Assembly: GCF_004522155.1 (NCBI RefSeq)
Contig: NZ_SDEA01000011.1
Span: 32,646-96,645, forward strand
Reading direction: 5' to 3'
DNA length: 64,000 nt
DNA from: Paracoccus luteus
Lineage (GTDB): Bacteria; Pseudomonadota; Alphaproteobacteria; Rhodobacterales; Rhodobacteraceae
How positions within the stretch are numbered: position 1 is the stretch's first letter; each line of letters opens with the position of its first letter. The notes under the pieces are model-generated. The model saw only the letters and a program-made list of their open reading frames with translations, searched no databases and had not been told where the DNA came from. This document shows, one piece after another, positions 9,904 to 19,634 of this stretch. The translations under genes were made by a program, and so were the position numbers.

Positions 9904-11700
9904 ATGGCGCTTCAGGATTTCGAGCAGGCGGGTTCGCCTGCGGACAGCGCGCCCCGCATCGCGGCGCTGCGCGCGCTGATGGCGCGCCAGGGCTTGGACG
10001 CCGTCATCGTGCCCCGCGCCGACGCCTATCAGGGCGAATATGTCGCCGACTGCGACGCGCGGCTGCGCTGGCTGACCGGGTTTTCCGGCAGCGCGGGGTT
10101 CGCCGTCGTGACGGCCGACCGCGCGGGCGTGTTCATCGACGGCCGCTATCGGGTGCAGGTCCGGGCCGAGACGGACCCGGCCACCTTTGCGCCGGTCCAC
10201 TGGCCCGAAACCCCGGCCGCAGGCTGGCTGCGGGATGCCCTGCCGAATGGCGGCGTGGTGGGCTATGACCCCTGGCTGCATACGCGGGCCGAGATCGAGG
10301 CGCTGGCCCGTGGACTGGACGGCAGCGGCGTCGCGCTGCGCGCCGTGGCGAACCCGGTCGATGCGATCTGGCCCGACCGTCCGGCCCCGCCGCAGGGCGC
10401 CGCCCGCATCCACGACGCGACCCTTGCGGGCGCGACGTCGGCCGAGCGGCGCGGCGACATCGCGCAGGCGCTGACGGCGGCGGGGCAGGGGGCGGCCGTG
10501 CTGACGGCCCCCGATTCCATCGCCTGGCTGCTGAACATCCGCGGCGCGGACGTGCCCCGCAACCCTATCGTGCAGGCGTTCGCCACCATCGACGCGGCGG
10601 GTGCCGTGCATCTGTTCGCCGACCCCGCCAAGTTCGGCGCCGATGTGCGGGCGCATCTGGGGAACGCCGTGCGCATCGACCCGCCGGCAGGCTTTGCGCC
10701 CGCGCTGGCGGACCTGCAGGGTCCGGTCCGCGTCGATGCCGACACCGCCCCCGAGGCGGTCTTTGCCGCGCTGGAAACCGCGGGCGTCGCCGTCGCCCGC
10801 GACCGCGATCCAGTGGCGCTGCCCAAGGCGCGCAAGACGGCCGCCGAACTGGACGGCATGCGCGCCGCGCACCGGCAGGACGCCGTGGCGATGATCCGCA
10901 CGCTGGCCTGGATCGACGCGCAGCCGCCCGGCAGCTTTGCCGAGATCGACGTGGTGCGGGTGCTGGAATCCTTCCGCCAGCAGGCTGGCGCGGCCGACAT
11001 CAGCTTCGACACGATCTGCGGATCGGGGCCGAACGGGGCCATCGTGCATTACCGCGTGACCCGCGCCACCAACCGCATCGTGCGGGCGGGCGAGGTGCTG
11101 CTGCTGGATTCGGGCGGCCAGTATCCCTGCGGGACGACCGACGTCACCCGCACCCTGCCGGTGGGCAAGCCGGACCCGGCCGTGCGCGACGCCTATACCC
11201 GCGTGCTGCAGGGGATGATCGGGCTGTCGCGCCTGCGCTTTCCGCGCGGGCTGGCCGGGCGCGACATCGACGCGGTGGCGCGCGCGCCCTTGTGGCAGGC
11301 GGGGATGGATTACGACCACGGCACCGGCCACGGCGTCGGCGCGGCGCTGTGCGTCCACGAAGGGCCGCTGCGCATCTCGCGCCGGTCAGAGCTGCCGATC
11401 GGCCCGGGGATGATCTTTTCCAACGAGCCGGGCTATTACCGCGAGGGCGCCTGGGGCATCCGCATCGAGAATCTGGTCGCCGTCGAACCCGCCCAAAGCC
11501 CGGACGGCCGCGACCTGCTGGGGTTCGAGACGCTGACCCTGGTCCCCATCGACACGCGCCTGATCGAACCCGGCATGCTGAGCCGGGCCGAGATCGCATG
11601 GCTGGACGCCTATCACGCCCGCGTCGCGGCCGAGATCGGACCGCTGATCGACGACGCCGCAGCCCGCGACTGGCTGGCGCAGGCGAGCGCGCCGTTGTGA
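9904..11700 (+). CDS. aminopeptidase P family (M24) protein
   Basis: Predicted cytosolic metallopeptidase that removes N-terminal residues preceding proline. The 598-residue length and three-part layout (two creatinase-like N-terminal domains plus the C-terminal M24 pita-bread domain) match the long form of aminopeptidase P. Metal ligands are visible: Asp in LLLDSGG and TTDVTRT, His in GTGHGVG, Glu in SNEPGYY and Glu in GIRIENL. Start ATG at 9904 (MALQDFEQAG) is chosen; the upstream in-frame part is Arg/Pro-rich. A dispersed intergenic repeat follows it. Confidence 0.93.
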   Translation: MALQDFEQAGSPADSAPRIAALRALMARQGLDAVIVPRADAYQGEYVADCDARLRWLTGFSGSAGFAVVTADRAGVFIDGRYRVQVRAETDPATFAPVHWPETPAAGWLRDALPNGGVVGYDPWLHTRAEIEALARGLDGSGVALRAVANPVDAIWPDRPAPPQGAARIHDATLAGATSAERRGDIAQALTAAGQGAAVLTAPDSIAWLLNIRGADVPRNPIVQAFATIDAAGAVHLFADPAKFGADVRAHLGNAVRIDPPAGFAPALADLQGPVRVDADTAPEAVFAALETAGVAVARDRDPVALPKARKTAAELDGMRAAHRQDAVAMIRTLAWIDAQPPGSFAEIDVVRVLESFRQQAGAADISFDTICGSGPNGAIVHYRVTRATNRIVRAGEVLLLDSGGQYPCGTTDVTRTLPVGKPDPAVRDAYTRVLQGMIGLSRLRFPRGLAGRDIDAVARAPLWQAGMDYDHGTGHGVGAALCVHEGPLRISRRSELPIGPGMIFSNEPGYYREGAWGIRIENLVAVEPAQSPDGRDLLGFETLTLVPIDTRLIEPGMLSRAEIAWLDAYHARVAAEIGPLIDDAAARDWLAQASAPL

Positions 11701-11727
11701 CGCCGCGGGGGTCCGGGTCCGACCGGG

Positions 11728-11830
11728 GGCCAGCCCCCTTGGGCCTGCCGGCCCCGCCTCGCTGAAAACGGTCCGCTGGACCGTTTTCCGGGCGCTCGGC
11801 AGCCCGGAGTATTTCCGCCAAGAAGAAGCC
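11728..11830 (+). repeat. dispersed intergenic repeat, copy A
   Basis: About 103 bp that recurs in inverse orientation at 23480-23569. It contains a perfect 10-pair hairpin, AAAACGGTCC then GCT then GGACCGTTTT (11764-11786), and ends with the conserved CGGAGTATTT and GCCAAGAAGAAGCC blocks. This copy lies between the aminopeptidase and the D-2-hydroxyacid dehydrogenase. The second copy keeps the flanks but has lost the right hairpin arm. Such GAGTATTT...AAGAAGAAG elements are, to my knowledge, common between genes in Rhodobacterales; their role is not known to me. Confidence 0.8.
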
Positions 11831-11958
11831 ATGGCGAGAGCCTGCGGGGCGGCACGGGACCGGGGCTTCGATGCCGCGCCAAAGGGTCGCGCTTGAACGG
11901 CGGCGCGCGCGGCGGCATGGTCGCGCGACGTTCTTCACCCACTCGCCCGAGGCCTGCC

Positions 11959-13338
11959 ATGCCGATCCCTGCCACTGTCCTTGACCAACTGCGCGCCGTG
12001 CTGGGCGAACGGCTGTCCACCGGCGCGTCGGACCTTGAACTGCACGCCGCGTCCGAAACGTTCCACCGCGCGCCCCCGCCCGACGCCGTGGCGTTCCCGC
12101 AGACCACCGACGAGGTGTCGCAGGTTCTGCGGATCTGCAACGACGCCCGCGTGCCGGTGATCGGCTGGGGGACCGGCACCTCGCTGGAAGGCCACGCGCT
12201 GGCGGTCCACGGCGGGCTGGTCGTGGACATGATGCGGATGGACCGCGTGCTGGCCGTCCGCCCCGAGGACATGCAGGCCACCGTCCAGCCCGGCGTCACG
12301 CGCGAGGCGCTGAACCGCGAACTGCGCGCGACCGGGCTGATGTTCCCGGTTGATCCCGGCGCCAACGCGTCGCTGGGGGGCATGGCCGCGACCCGCGCCA
12401 GCGGCACGACCGCCGTGCGCTATGGCACGATGCGCCAGAACGTGCTGGCGCTCGAGGTGGTGCTGGCCGACGGGACGGTGATCCGCACCGGGACGCGCGC
12501 CGCGAAATCCAGCGCCGGATATGACCTCACCGCGCTGATCGTCGGGTCCGAAGGCACGCTGGGCATCATCACCGAACTGACCCTGCGCCTGCACGGCCAG
12601 CCCGAGGACGTGGCCGCCGCCGTCTGCGCCTTTGCCACGCTGGAGGATGCGGTGAACTGCGTCGCCCAGACGATGCAGATGGGCATCCCGATGGCGCGGA
12701 TCGAGTTCATGGACGAGCTGGCGATGCGGGCGGTCAACCTGCATCTGGGATCGTCCTATCCCGAACAGCCGCATCTGATGGTCGAGTTCAACGGCAGCCC
12801 CGATGCGGTCAAGGCGGATGCCGAGGCCTTCGGCGCGCTGGCCGCGGACCACAACGGGCAGGGCTTTGCCTGGGCCACAAGCCTGGACGACCGCAACCGC
12901 CTGTGGGCCGCGCGCCACGCGTCCTATTACGCGGCGCTGCGGCTGCGGCCGGGCGCGACGGGCATGTCCACCGACATCTGCGTGCCGATGTCGGAACTGC
13001 CCGGCGCGGTGGCCGCGGCGTCGGCCGACATGCACGCAAGCGGGCTGCTGGGCGACGTGGTGGGCCATGTCGGCGACGGCAATTTCCACGTGCTGATGCT
13101 GCTTGAACCCGGCAACGCCGAGGAACTGGCCGCGGCAAAGGGCGTCGCCACCCGCATGGCGGAACGCGCCATCGCGGTCGGCGGGACGATCAGCGGCGAA
13201 CACGGCATCGGGGTGGGCAAGCGCCCGCTGATGGCCGCCCAGCACGGCGCGGCATGGGGGGTGATGGGCACGATCAAGCGCGCGCTGGACCCCAACAACA
13301 TCATGAATCCGGGCAAGATGGTGCCGGACATGAACTGA
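11959..13338 (+). CDS. FAD-binding D-2-hydroxyacid dehydrogenase (GlcD/D-lactate type)
   Basis: 459-residue flavoprotein of the VAO/GlcD family, likely oxidising D-lactate or a related D-2-hydroxy acid and passing electrons to the respiratory chain. Evidence: the FAD-binding PP-loop region VIGWGTGTSLEGHA, the DPGANASLGGMAATRASGT segment, IVGSEGTLGIITELTLRL, and the C-terminal FAD-oxidase domain with GHVGDGNFHVL and SGEHGIGVGKR. Start ATG at 11959 gives the usual length. It stands alone on the plus strand. D-lactate versus glycolate cannot be decided; a single subunit without GlcE/GlcF neighbours favours a D-lactate dehydrogenase (cytochrome). Confidence 0.9.
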   Translation: MPIPATVLDQLRAVLGERLSTGASDLELHAASETFHRAPPPDAVAFPQTTDEVSQVLRICNDARVPVIGWGTGTSLEGHALAVHGGLVVDMMRMDRVLAVRPEDMQATVQPGVTREALNRELRATGLMFPVDPGANASLGGMAATRASGTTAVRYGTMRQNVLALEVVLADGTVIRTGTRAAKSSAGYDLTALIVGSEGTLGIITELTLRLHGQPEDVAAAVCAFATLEDAVNCVAQTMQMGIPMARIEFMDELAMRAVNLHLGSSYPEQPHLMVEFNGSPDAVKADAEAFGALAADHNGQGFAWATSLDDRNRLWAARHASYYAALRLRPGATGMSTDICVPMSELPGAVAAASADMHASGLLGDVVGHVGDGNFHVLMLLEPGNAEELAAAKGVATRMAERAIAVGGTISGEHGIGVGKRPLMAAQHGAAWGVMGTIKRALDPNNIMNPGKMVPDMN

Positions 13339-13478
13339 CCGGCGCGGCCCCTGCGGCGGTCCTGACGCGTTCGTGATCCGCCCCGCGTCCGCGCCGGCAC
13401 GGGGGCAGCGTGACAATCCCGCGCCCGCCATGAAAGATGCCCGCCAACGATAATCAAGACTTTGGGGCGACAGGCAGC

Positions 13479-14303
13479 ATGCGGTTCTTGTTCAAGGCGA
13501 TGGCGGTTCTGACGATTGCGGCGGTGGCCGCGTGCGGGGGACCGCCGCGCCGCGTCGTCACCAACATCAGCATCGGGTCGGGCCAGTCGGTCCAGGGCGC
13601 GTTCCGGGGCGGCGCGGTGCCCGCGCTGGGCGACAGCGCCCCCCATGTCTGGACCAGCGGCCACCCCTATGACCACCAGGTCCACGGCGTCGACGTCTCG
13701 CGCTATCAGGGCGGGGTGGACTGGCACACGGCGCGCCGGGCGGGGATCAGCTTTGCGTTCATCAAGGCGACCGAGGGGGGCGACCATTCCGACCCCGCGT
13801 TCGGCACCTATTGGGCGCAGACGCGGGCGGCGGGCATCCCGCGCGGCGCCTATCATTTCTATTACTTCTGCCGGTCGGGGGCGGAACAGGCGGCCTGGTT
13901 CATCGCCAACGTGCCGCGCGAGCGCGGCGCGCTGCCGCCGGTGCTGGACCTGGAATGGAACCACGCCTCGCGCAGCTGCAAGCACCGGCCGTCGCCGGCC
14001 GAGGTGCAGCGCGAGGTCAACACCTTCATCGGCATGGTGTCGCGCCATTACGGCCAGCGGCCGATCATCTACACGACCGTCGATTTCTATCACCAGACCG
14101 GGGTGCGCAACATCAACGCCGAGTTCTGGCTGCGCTCGGTCGCCGATCATCCCAGCCGCATCTATCCCGGCCAGCGCTGGAGTTTCTGGCAGTATACCGG
14201 CACCGGGACCGCGCCGGGCTTTTCGGGCAACGTGGACCTGAACGCCTTTGCCGGAAGCAGGCCGCAATGGAACCGCTGGCTGGCCGCCCGCTCGCAGCGG
14301 TGA
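13479..14303 (+). CDS. GH25 family lysozyme, predicted lipoprotein
   Basis: Peptidoglycan muramidase anchored to the membrane. A short signal with lipobox (TIAAVAAC, Cys at residue 19 from this start) precedes a glycoside hydrolase 25 domain: HGVDVSRYQGGVDW (first Asp), FIKATEGG, GAYHFYYF, VLDLEWN (catalytic Asp/Glu pair), IIYTT and the C-terminal WSFWQYTGTG. The start at 13479 (MRFLFKAM) gives a clean signal peptide; an in-frame ATG 42 bp upstream adds a polar leader that would weaken it. The CPBP protease gene overlaps the 3' end, so the two are probably co-expressed. Confidence 0.9.
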   Translation: MRFLFKAMAVLTIAAVAACGGPPRRVVTNISIGSGQSVQGAFRGGAVPALGDSAPHVWTSGHPYDHQVHGVDVSRYQGGVDWHTARRAGISFAFIKATEGGDHSDPAFGTYWAQTRAAGIPRGAYHFYYFCRSGAEQAAWFIANVPRERGALPPVLDLEWNHASRSCKHRPSPAEVQREVNTFIGMVSRHYGQRPIIYTTVDFYHQTGVRNINAEFWLRSVADHPSRIYPGQRWSFWQYTGTGTAPGFSGNVDLNAFAGSRPQWNRWLAARSQR

Positions 14304-14959
14304 CGGCGCGGCCGGCCGGCGCGCGCGGGCGCGGCTGGCTGTGGGCCGAGTTCGTCGCGCTGTATGCCGGCGCGCCGCTGGCGATCGCGCTGTTTCTGAA
14401 CCCGGACTGGATGTTTGCCGCGCTGTTCGGGTTCACGCTGGTCGGTCTGGGCCTGATCTGGCTGACCGGAGAGTTCGACTGGCGCGAGCTGGTGCGCGGC
14501 TGGGGCCGGGTGCGCTGGGGGCGGACGGCCGCGTTCGCGCTGTTCGTGGGCGCGACGGGGTTCCTGATCATGGCGGCGACCCGGCCGGGGTTCGTCCCGT
14601 ACCTGTCGCCCGAACGCCTGCGGTTCCTGGCGGTGCTGTGGCTGCTTTACCCGCTGCTGTCGGCGCTGCCGCAGGAACTGATCTTTCGCGCCCTGTTCTT
14701 TCACCGCTATGCGCCCCTGCTGCCCGATCCGCGCGCGGCCCGGCTGGTCAACGCGGCCGTGTTCGCGCTGGCGCATCTGATGTACTGGTCGGTCGTGGTC
14801 GCGGTGATGACCTTTGTCGGCGGCTGGATCTTTGCCCGCGTCTATCAGCTTCGCGGCTTTGCGGCGGTGTGGATGCTGCACGCCGTCGCCGGCAACGTGC
14901 TGTTCACCGTGGGGATGGGGACGTATTTCTGGTCGGGCAACGTGGTGCGGCCGTTCTGA
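14267..14959 (+). CDS. CPBP family intramembrane protease-like protein
   Basis: 230-residue polytopic membrane protein of the CPBP (CAAX protease and bacteriocin-processing) family. Motif 1 reads QELIFR where the family consensus is EExxxR, so the first Glu is Gln; a second His motif (FALAHLMYW) and a third (MLHAVAGN) are present. About six hydrophobic segments are visible. The ATG at 14267 lies 37 bp inside the lysozyme gene; an alternative GTG at 14300 overlaps its stop (GTGA) and would also work. Proteolytic activity is plausible but unproven given the Gln. Confidence 0.85.
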   Translation: MEPLAGRPLAAVTARPAGARGRGWLWAEFVALYAGAPLAIALFLNPDWMFAALFGFTLVGLGLIWLTGEFDWRELVRGWGRVRWGRTAAFALFVGATGFLIMAATRPGFVPYLSPERLRFLAVLWLLYPLLSALPQELIFRALFFHRYAPLLPDPRAARLVNAAVFALAHLMYWSVVVAVMTFVGGWIFARVYQLRGFAAVWMLHAVAGNVLFTVGMGTYFWSGNVVRPF

Positions 14960-14995
14960 CCCGGCCGTCCGCGACCCCGCTGCCGTGACCGCGCC

Positions 14996-15024
14996 TTGAC
15001 TTCGCGGCCGCAAATCCGTGTAAG
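14996..15024 (+). promoter_or_regulatory. candidate sigma70-type promoter of aspS
   Basis: TTGACT (14996-15001), a 17-base spacer and TGTAAG (15019-15024), 55 bp before the aspS start. The -35 box is close to consensus and matches the CTTGAC form usual in alphaproteobacteria; the -10 box matches 4 of 6. Confidence 0.5.
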
Positions 15025-15079
15025 CACGCCCGACACGCGCCGCCACCACCCGCGGCCCCGACGCCCGGAAGGACACCCG

Positions 15080-16858
15080 ATGAACGCCTATCGCAGCCAT
15101 ACCTGCGGCGCCCTGACCGCCACCGAGGCGGGCGCGCCCGTCCGCCTGTCGGGCTGGGTGCATCGCGTGCGCGATCATGGCGGCGTGCTGTTCATCGACC
15201 TGCGCGACCATTACGGCATCACCCAGGTGATCGCCGACGGCGACTCGCCCGCGTTTGCGGCGCTGGAGCGGCTGCGGGCGGAAACGGTCGTGCGCATCGA
15301 CGGCCGCGTCAAGCTGCGCGACGCGAGCCTGGTGAACCCAAAGCTGCCGACCGGCGAGATCGAGGTCTATGCCACCGACGTTCAGGTGCTGGGCGCGTCC
15401 GACGACCTGCCGCTGCCGGTGTTCGGCGATCAGGACTATCCCGAGGAAACGCGCCTCGCCTATCGCTTCCTCGACCTGCGGCGCGAAAGCCTGCACAACA
15501 ACATCATGCTGCGGTCGCGCGTGGTCAAATGGCTGCGCGACGCGATGTGGGACGCGGGGTTCACCGAGTTCCAGACGCCGATCATCACCGCGTCCAGCCC
15601 CGAAGGCGCGCGCGACTTCCTCGTGCCCTCGCGCCTGCATCCGGGCAAGTTCTATGCGCTGCCGCAGGCGCCGCAGCAGTTCAAGCAGCTGATCATGGTC
15701 GCGGGCTTTGACCGCTATTTCCAGATCGCGCCGTGTTTCCGCGACGAAGACCCGCGGGCCGACCGCTCGCCCACGGATTTCTATCAGCTCGACATCGAGA
15801 TGTCCTTCGTTGAACAGCAGGACGTGTTCGACACCGTCCAGCCGGTCATCCAGGGGCTGTTCGAGACATTTGGCGGCGGCCGCCGGGTGGACAGCGAATG
15901 GCCGCTGATCCCCTATGTCGAAAGCCTGCGCAAATACGGCACCGACAAGCCCGACCTGCGCAACCCCATCGAGATGCAGGACGTCAGCGAACATTTCCGC
16001 GGCTCGGGCTTCGGCATCTTCGCCAAGCTGCTTGAGCAGGAGGGGACCGAGGTCCGCGCCATCCCCGCGCCGACCGGCGGGTCGCGCAAGTTCGCGGACC
16101 GCATGAATGCGTTCGCGCAGGCGCAGGGGCTGCCGGGGATGGGGTATATCTTCTGGCGCAAGGCTGACGACGGCACGACCGAGGCCGCCGGTCCCATCGC
16201 CAAGGCCCTTGGCCCCGAGAAGACCGAGGCGATCCGCGCCCAGCTGGGCCTGAAGGAAGGCGATGCGGCGTTCTTCCTCGGCGGCAAGCCCTCGGACTTC
16301 GAGGCCGTCGCGGGCCGCGCGCGGACCGAGATCGGGCGCGAGCTGGGCCTCATCGACGAAAACCAGTTCAAGTTCGCCTGGATCGTCGATTTTCCGATGT
16401 ATGAGCGGACCGACGACGGGAAAATCGACTTCAGCCACAACCCGTTTTCCATGCCGCAGGGGGGGCTGGACGCGCTGAACGGCGACCCGCTCAAGGTTCA
16501 TGCCTGGCAGTATGACCTTGCCTGCAACGGGTATGAGCTGATCTCGGGCGGCATCCGCAACCACACGCCGGAAATCATGTTCAAGGCGTTCGAACTGGCC
16601 GGTTACGGCCGGGACGAGGTCGAAAAGCGTTTCGGCGGCATGGTCAAGGCGTTCCGCTATGGCGCGCCGCCGCACGGCGGTTGCGCCGCGGGCATCGACC
16701 GCATCGTGATGCTGCTGGCCGACGAGAGCAACATCCGCGAGGTCATCATGTTCCCGATGAACCAGCGCGCCGAGGATCTGATGATGGGCGCGCCCAGCGA
16801 ACCGACGAACGAACAGCTGCGCGACCTGCGCCTGCGGGTGCTGCCCAGGGACGCCTGA
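15080..16858 (+). CDS. aspS: aspartyl-tRNA synthetase
   Basis: 592-residue class II synthetase that charges tRNA-Asp. The bacterial-type order is visible: N-terminal OB-fold anticodon domain ([22 protein letters not shown]), class II catalytic core with [45 protein letters not shown] and [10 protein letters not shown], a GAD insertion domain (about residues 290-410), and motif 3 [12 protein letters not shown]. The ATG at 15080 follows GGAAGGAC. Whether it is discriminating or also charges tRNA-Asn depends on GatCAB and asnS, which are not in the window. Confidence 0.97.
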   Translation: MNAYRSHTCGALTATEAGAPVRLSGWVHRVRDHGGVLFIDLRDHYGITQVIADGDSPAFAALERLRAETVVRIDGRVKLRDASLVNPKLPTGEIEVYATDVQVLGASDDLPLPVFGDQDYPEETRLAYRFLDLRRESLHNNIMLRSRVVKWLRDAMWDAGFTEFQTPIITASSPEGARDFLVPSRLHPGKFYALPQAPQQFKQLIMVAGFDRYFQIAPCFRDEDPRADRSPTDFYQLDIEMSFVEQQDVFDTVQPVIQGLFETFGGGRRVDSEWPLIPYVESLRKYGTDKPDLRNPIEMQDVSEHFRGSGFGIFAKLLEQEGTEVRAIPAPTGGSRKFADRMNAFAQAQGLPGMGYIFWRKADDGTTEAAGPIAKALGPEKTEAIRAQLGLKEGDAAFFLGGKPSDFEAVAGRARTEIGRELGLIDENQFKFAWIVDFPMYERTDDGKIDFSHNPFSMPQGGLDALNGDPLKVHAWQYDLACNGYELISGGIRNHTPEIMFKAFELAGYGRDEVEKRFGGMVKAFRYGAPPHGGCAAGIDRIVMLLADESNIREVIMFPMNQRAEDLMMGAPSEPTNEQLRDLRLRVLPRDA

Positions 16859-17009
16859 CCGCGACGCCTGACGCGGGGCTTTGCCGGGCGGCGGGCGCCC
16901 CCGGCCGCTCGCGCCCATGTCAGCAAAGCGTGAGGTGCCCTGCCGCGCCGGGCGTGGCATAGACGGACCGTGCGGGGCGCGATCCCGCGCGGCGACAAGG
17001 GGCCGACCC

Positions 17010-18377
17010 GTGCCACAGACGACCGATTTCGCCGACGTTCTTGCCATCCGTCTGGGCTTTGGCCTTGGACCGGACCCGGCCGCCGCGGATGCGGCCGCGA
17101 TGCTGGCGTCGGTCGATGCGGCCCGCGCGGGTGACGGCTGGACCGTCCCGCGCGCGGGCGAGGCGCATCGCCAGTTCGCCAAGTCGCGGCGCGACCGCGA
17201 CGCGGGCACCATCTCGGCCGACGAATACAAGCGCATCTCGCACGAGCTGACGGCGCTGAACCGGGGCGTGCTGCGCCGCCGGATCGCGCGCGCGGTGGGT
17301 GCTCCGGCGGGATTCGGCGAACGGCTGGTCCAGTTCTGGACCGACCATTTCACCACCGTCGCCCCGAACCTGCCCCAGCAGATGATGGCCGCCGCCTTCG
17401 TGGACGAGGCGATCCGCCCGAACCTGAACGGCCGTTTTGCCGACCTGCTGTTCGCGGCCGACACCCATACGATGATGCTGGTCTATCTCAACCAGGTGAA
17501 CAGCTTCGGTCCCGGTTCGGTCTTCGTACGCAAGCGGCCCGAAAAACGGCTGGGCCTGAACGAGAACCTGGCCCGCGAGGCGATCGAGCTGCACAGCCTG
17601 GGCGTCGGCGCCGCCTATACACAGGCCGACGTGCGCGAACTGGCCGAGCTTCTGACCGGCCTCAGCGCCGACAACCGCAAGGGCACGCGCTATATCGCGC
17701 AGGCGGCGGAGCCGGGCGCGGACGTGGTGCTGGGGGAAAGCTATGGCGGGCCGGGCACGTCCGGGATGGACGAGATCCGGCGCGCCATGACCGACCTTGC
17801 CGGCCACCCCGCGACGGCCGCGCATCTGTCGCGCAAGCTGGCGGTGCATTTTGTGGCCGACGACCCGCCCGACGCGCTGGTGGCCGACCTGACCGATGCG
17901 TGGCGGGGCAGCGGCGGCGATCTGGCGACGGTCTATGGCGTGCTGGTCCGACATCCCGCGCTGATGGCCGGATTCCGGCACAAGGCGCGCCAGCCCTTCG
18001 ACTTCATCGCCGCATCCCTGCGGGCGCTGGGACTGGGCGAGGCGGGGGTGATGGCGCTGGACAGCCAGCGCGTCCAGCAGGCGCTGGCCTATCCGCTGAC
18101 GCTGATGGGCCAGCCCTGGAACCGCGCGCGCGGCCCCGACGGCTGGCCCGACCGGGCCGAGGACTGGATCACGCCGCAGATGCTGTCGGCGCGCATCGGC
18201 TGGTCGCTGCGCCAGCCCGCGCGGCTGGTCGATCCGCTGCCCGACCCGCGCGCGTTCCTTGCGACGGCGCTGGGCAGCACCGCGTCCGAGCCGCTGGCCC
18301 GGGCGGTGCCGCGCGCCGAATCCGCGCGCGAGGGGGTGGCGATCGTGCTGGCCTCCTCGGACTTCAACCGCCGCTGA
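17010..18377 (+). CDS. DUF1800 family protein
   Basis: 455-residue protein of unknown biochemical role. Recognised by the conserved LVQFWTDHFTT block, the LGLNENLAREAIELHSLGV block, YTQADVRELAELLTGL and the C-terminal domain with RAESAREG and ASSDFNRR. Start is taken as GTG at 17010, preceded by AAGGGG at good spacing; upstream in-frame ATG starts give an Arg-rich extension unlike the family. It forms a pair with the DUF1501 gene 6 bp downstream, an association seen in many bacteria. The pair sits between aspS and alaS. Confidence 0.88.
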   Translation: MPQTTDFADVLAIRLGFGLGPDPAAADAAAMLASVDAARAGDGWTVPRAGEAHRQFAKSRRDRDAGTISADEYKRISHELTALNRGVLRRRIARAVGAPAGFGERLVQFWTDHFTTVAPNLPQQMMAAAFVDEAIRPNLNGRFADLLFAADTHTMMLVYLNQVNSFGPGSVFVRKRPEKRLGLNENLAREAIELHSLGVGAAYTQADVRELAELLTGLSADNRKGTRYIAQAAEPGADVVLGESYGGPGTSGMDEIRRAMTDLAGHPATAAHLSRKLAVHFVADDPPDALVADLTDAWRGSGGDLATVYGVLVRHPALMAGFRHKARQPFDFIAASLRALGLGEAGVMALDSQRVQQALAYPLTLMGQPWNRARGPDGWPDRAEDWITPQMLSARIGWSLRQPARLVDPLPDPRAFLATALGSTASEPLARAVPRAESAREGVAIVLASSDFNRR

Positions 18378-18383
18378 GGGGGC

Positions 18384-19562
18384 ATGATGCACACACGCCG
18401 TTTCCTGCTGAAATCCGCGCTGATGGCGGCCTGTTCGGCGGCAGCCCACCCGTTGCTGTCCACCATGACCTTTGCCGCCGCGCCCGGCGACAACCGGCTG
18501 GTGGTGATCGTGCTGCGCGGCGCGATGGACGGGCTGGACGCGGTGCAGCCATACGGCGACCGGGCCTTGCGCGGCCTGCGGCGCGGCATTTCGCTGGGGC
18601 CGCAGGGCGGGGCGCTGGACCTGGACGGGTTCTATGCGCTGCACCCGGCGCTCGCCCCCTTGATGCCGCTGTGGCAGGCGGGCGAGCTGGGTTTCGCGCA
18701 GGCCGTCGCCACCCCTTACCGCGACAAGCGCAGCCATTTCGACGGCCAGGATGTGCTTGAGGCCGGGACCGGCAACGACCTGCCCATCGACGCGCAAAAG
18801 GGCGGCTGGCTGAACCGGCTGCTGCAGCAGATGCCCGGCGCCAGCGCCGAAACCGCCTATTCCGTCGGCACCGAGGAGATGCTGATCCTGTCCGGCCCCG
18901 CCCACGCGCTCAGCTGGGCACCGGACGCGCGGCTGTCGCTTTCGGCGCAGGCGCAGCTGCTGCTGACCGAGGTCTATCACGACGACCCGCTGTTCCGGCA
19001 GGCCGCCGCCGACGCGGCCGAGATCGGATCGGCCAGCATGGCGCCGGTGGGCGAGGGCGGCCCGAAAGGCGACGCCGTCAAGCTGGCGCGGTTTGCCGCA
19101 GACCGGCTGAACGGGGCGACGCGCATCGCCTCGTTCTCGCTGTCGGGCTGGGACAGCCACGCCCGTCAGCCGCAGGTCATCACCCGGTCGCTGGGCGCGC
19201 TGTCGGACGCGATCCTGACGCTGCGCGCCGCGCTCGGCGCGAACTGGGGGCGCACCACCGTGCTGGCGATGACCGAATTCGGCCGCACCGTGCGCGAGAA
19301 CGGGTCGGGCGGCACCGACCACGGCACCGGCGGCGCGCTGGTCATGGCGGGGGGCGCGGTGCGCGGCGGCCGGGTCTATGGCGACTGGCCGGGTCTGGGG
19401 GAGGGGATGCTGTATCAGGACCGCGACCTGCTGCCGACCCGCGACGTGCGCGCCTATGCCGGCTGGGCGATGCGCGGGTTGTTCGGGCTGGACGCGGGGC
19501 TGGTCGAACGCAGCGTCTTTCCGGGGCTGGATCTTGGGGCCGACCCGCGCTTTCTGCTGTGA
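18384..19562 (+). CDS. DUF1501 family protein with Tat signal
   Basis: 392-residue predicted exported protein. The N-terminus has a twin-arginine motif, TRRFLLKSA (residues 4-12), followed by a hydrophobic stretch to about residue 33. The body has the DUF1501 features VVIVLRGAMDGLDAVQP, SHFDGQDVLEAG, FSLSGWDSHARQ, AMTEFGRTVRENGSGGTDHGTGG and the C-terminal PTRDVRAYAG. The alkaline-phosphatase/sulfatase-like core is known for the family; substrate is unknown. Two ATGs in tandem (18384 and 18387) are both usable. Probably co-transcribed and exported to work with the DUF1800 protein. Confidence 0.9.
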   Translation: MMHTRRFLLKSALMAACSAAAHPLLSTMTFAAAPGDNRLVVIVLRGAMDGLDAVQPYGDRALRGLRRGISLGPQGGALDLDGFYALHPALAPLMPLWQAGELGFAQAVATPYRDKRSHFDGQDVLEAGTGNDLPIDAQKGGWLNRLLQQMPGASAETAYSVGTEEMLILSGPAHALSWAPDARLSLSAQAQLLLTEVYHDDPLFRQAAADAAEIGSASMAPVGEGGPKGDAVKLARFAADRLNGATRIASFSLSGWDSHARQPQVITRSLGALSDAILTLRAALGANWGRTTVLAMTEFGRTVRENGSGGTDHGTGGALVMAGGAVRGGRVYGDWPGLGEGMLYQDRDLLPTRDVRAYAGWAMRGLFGLDAGLVERSVFPGLDLGADPRFLL

Positions 19563-19634
19563 CGGCGCCATTCTGGACAGGGGGGCCGCGCATCGCTATC
19601 TCTGCGCGGCAGCATTTCCCCGCAGGACACCCCA

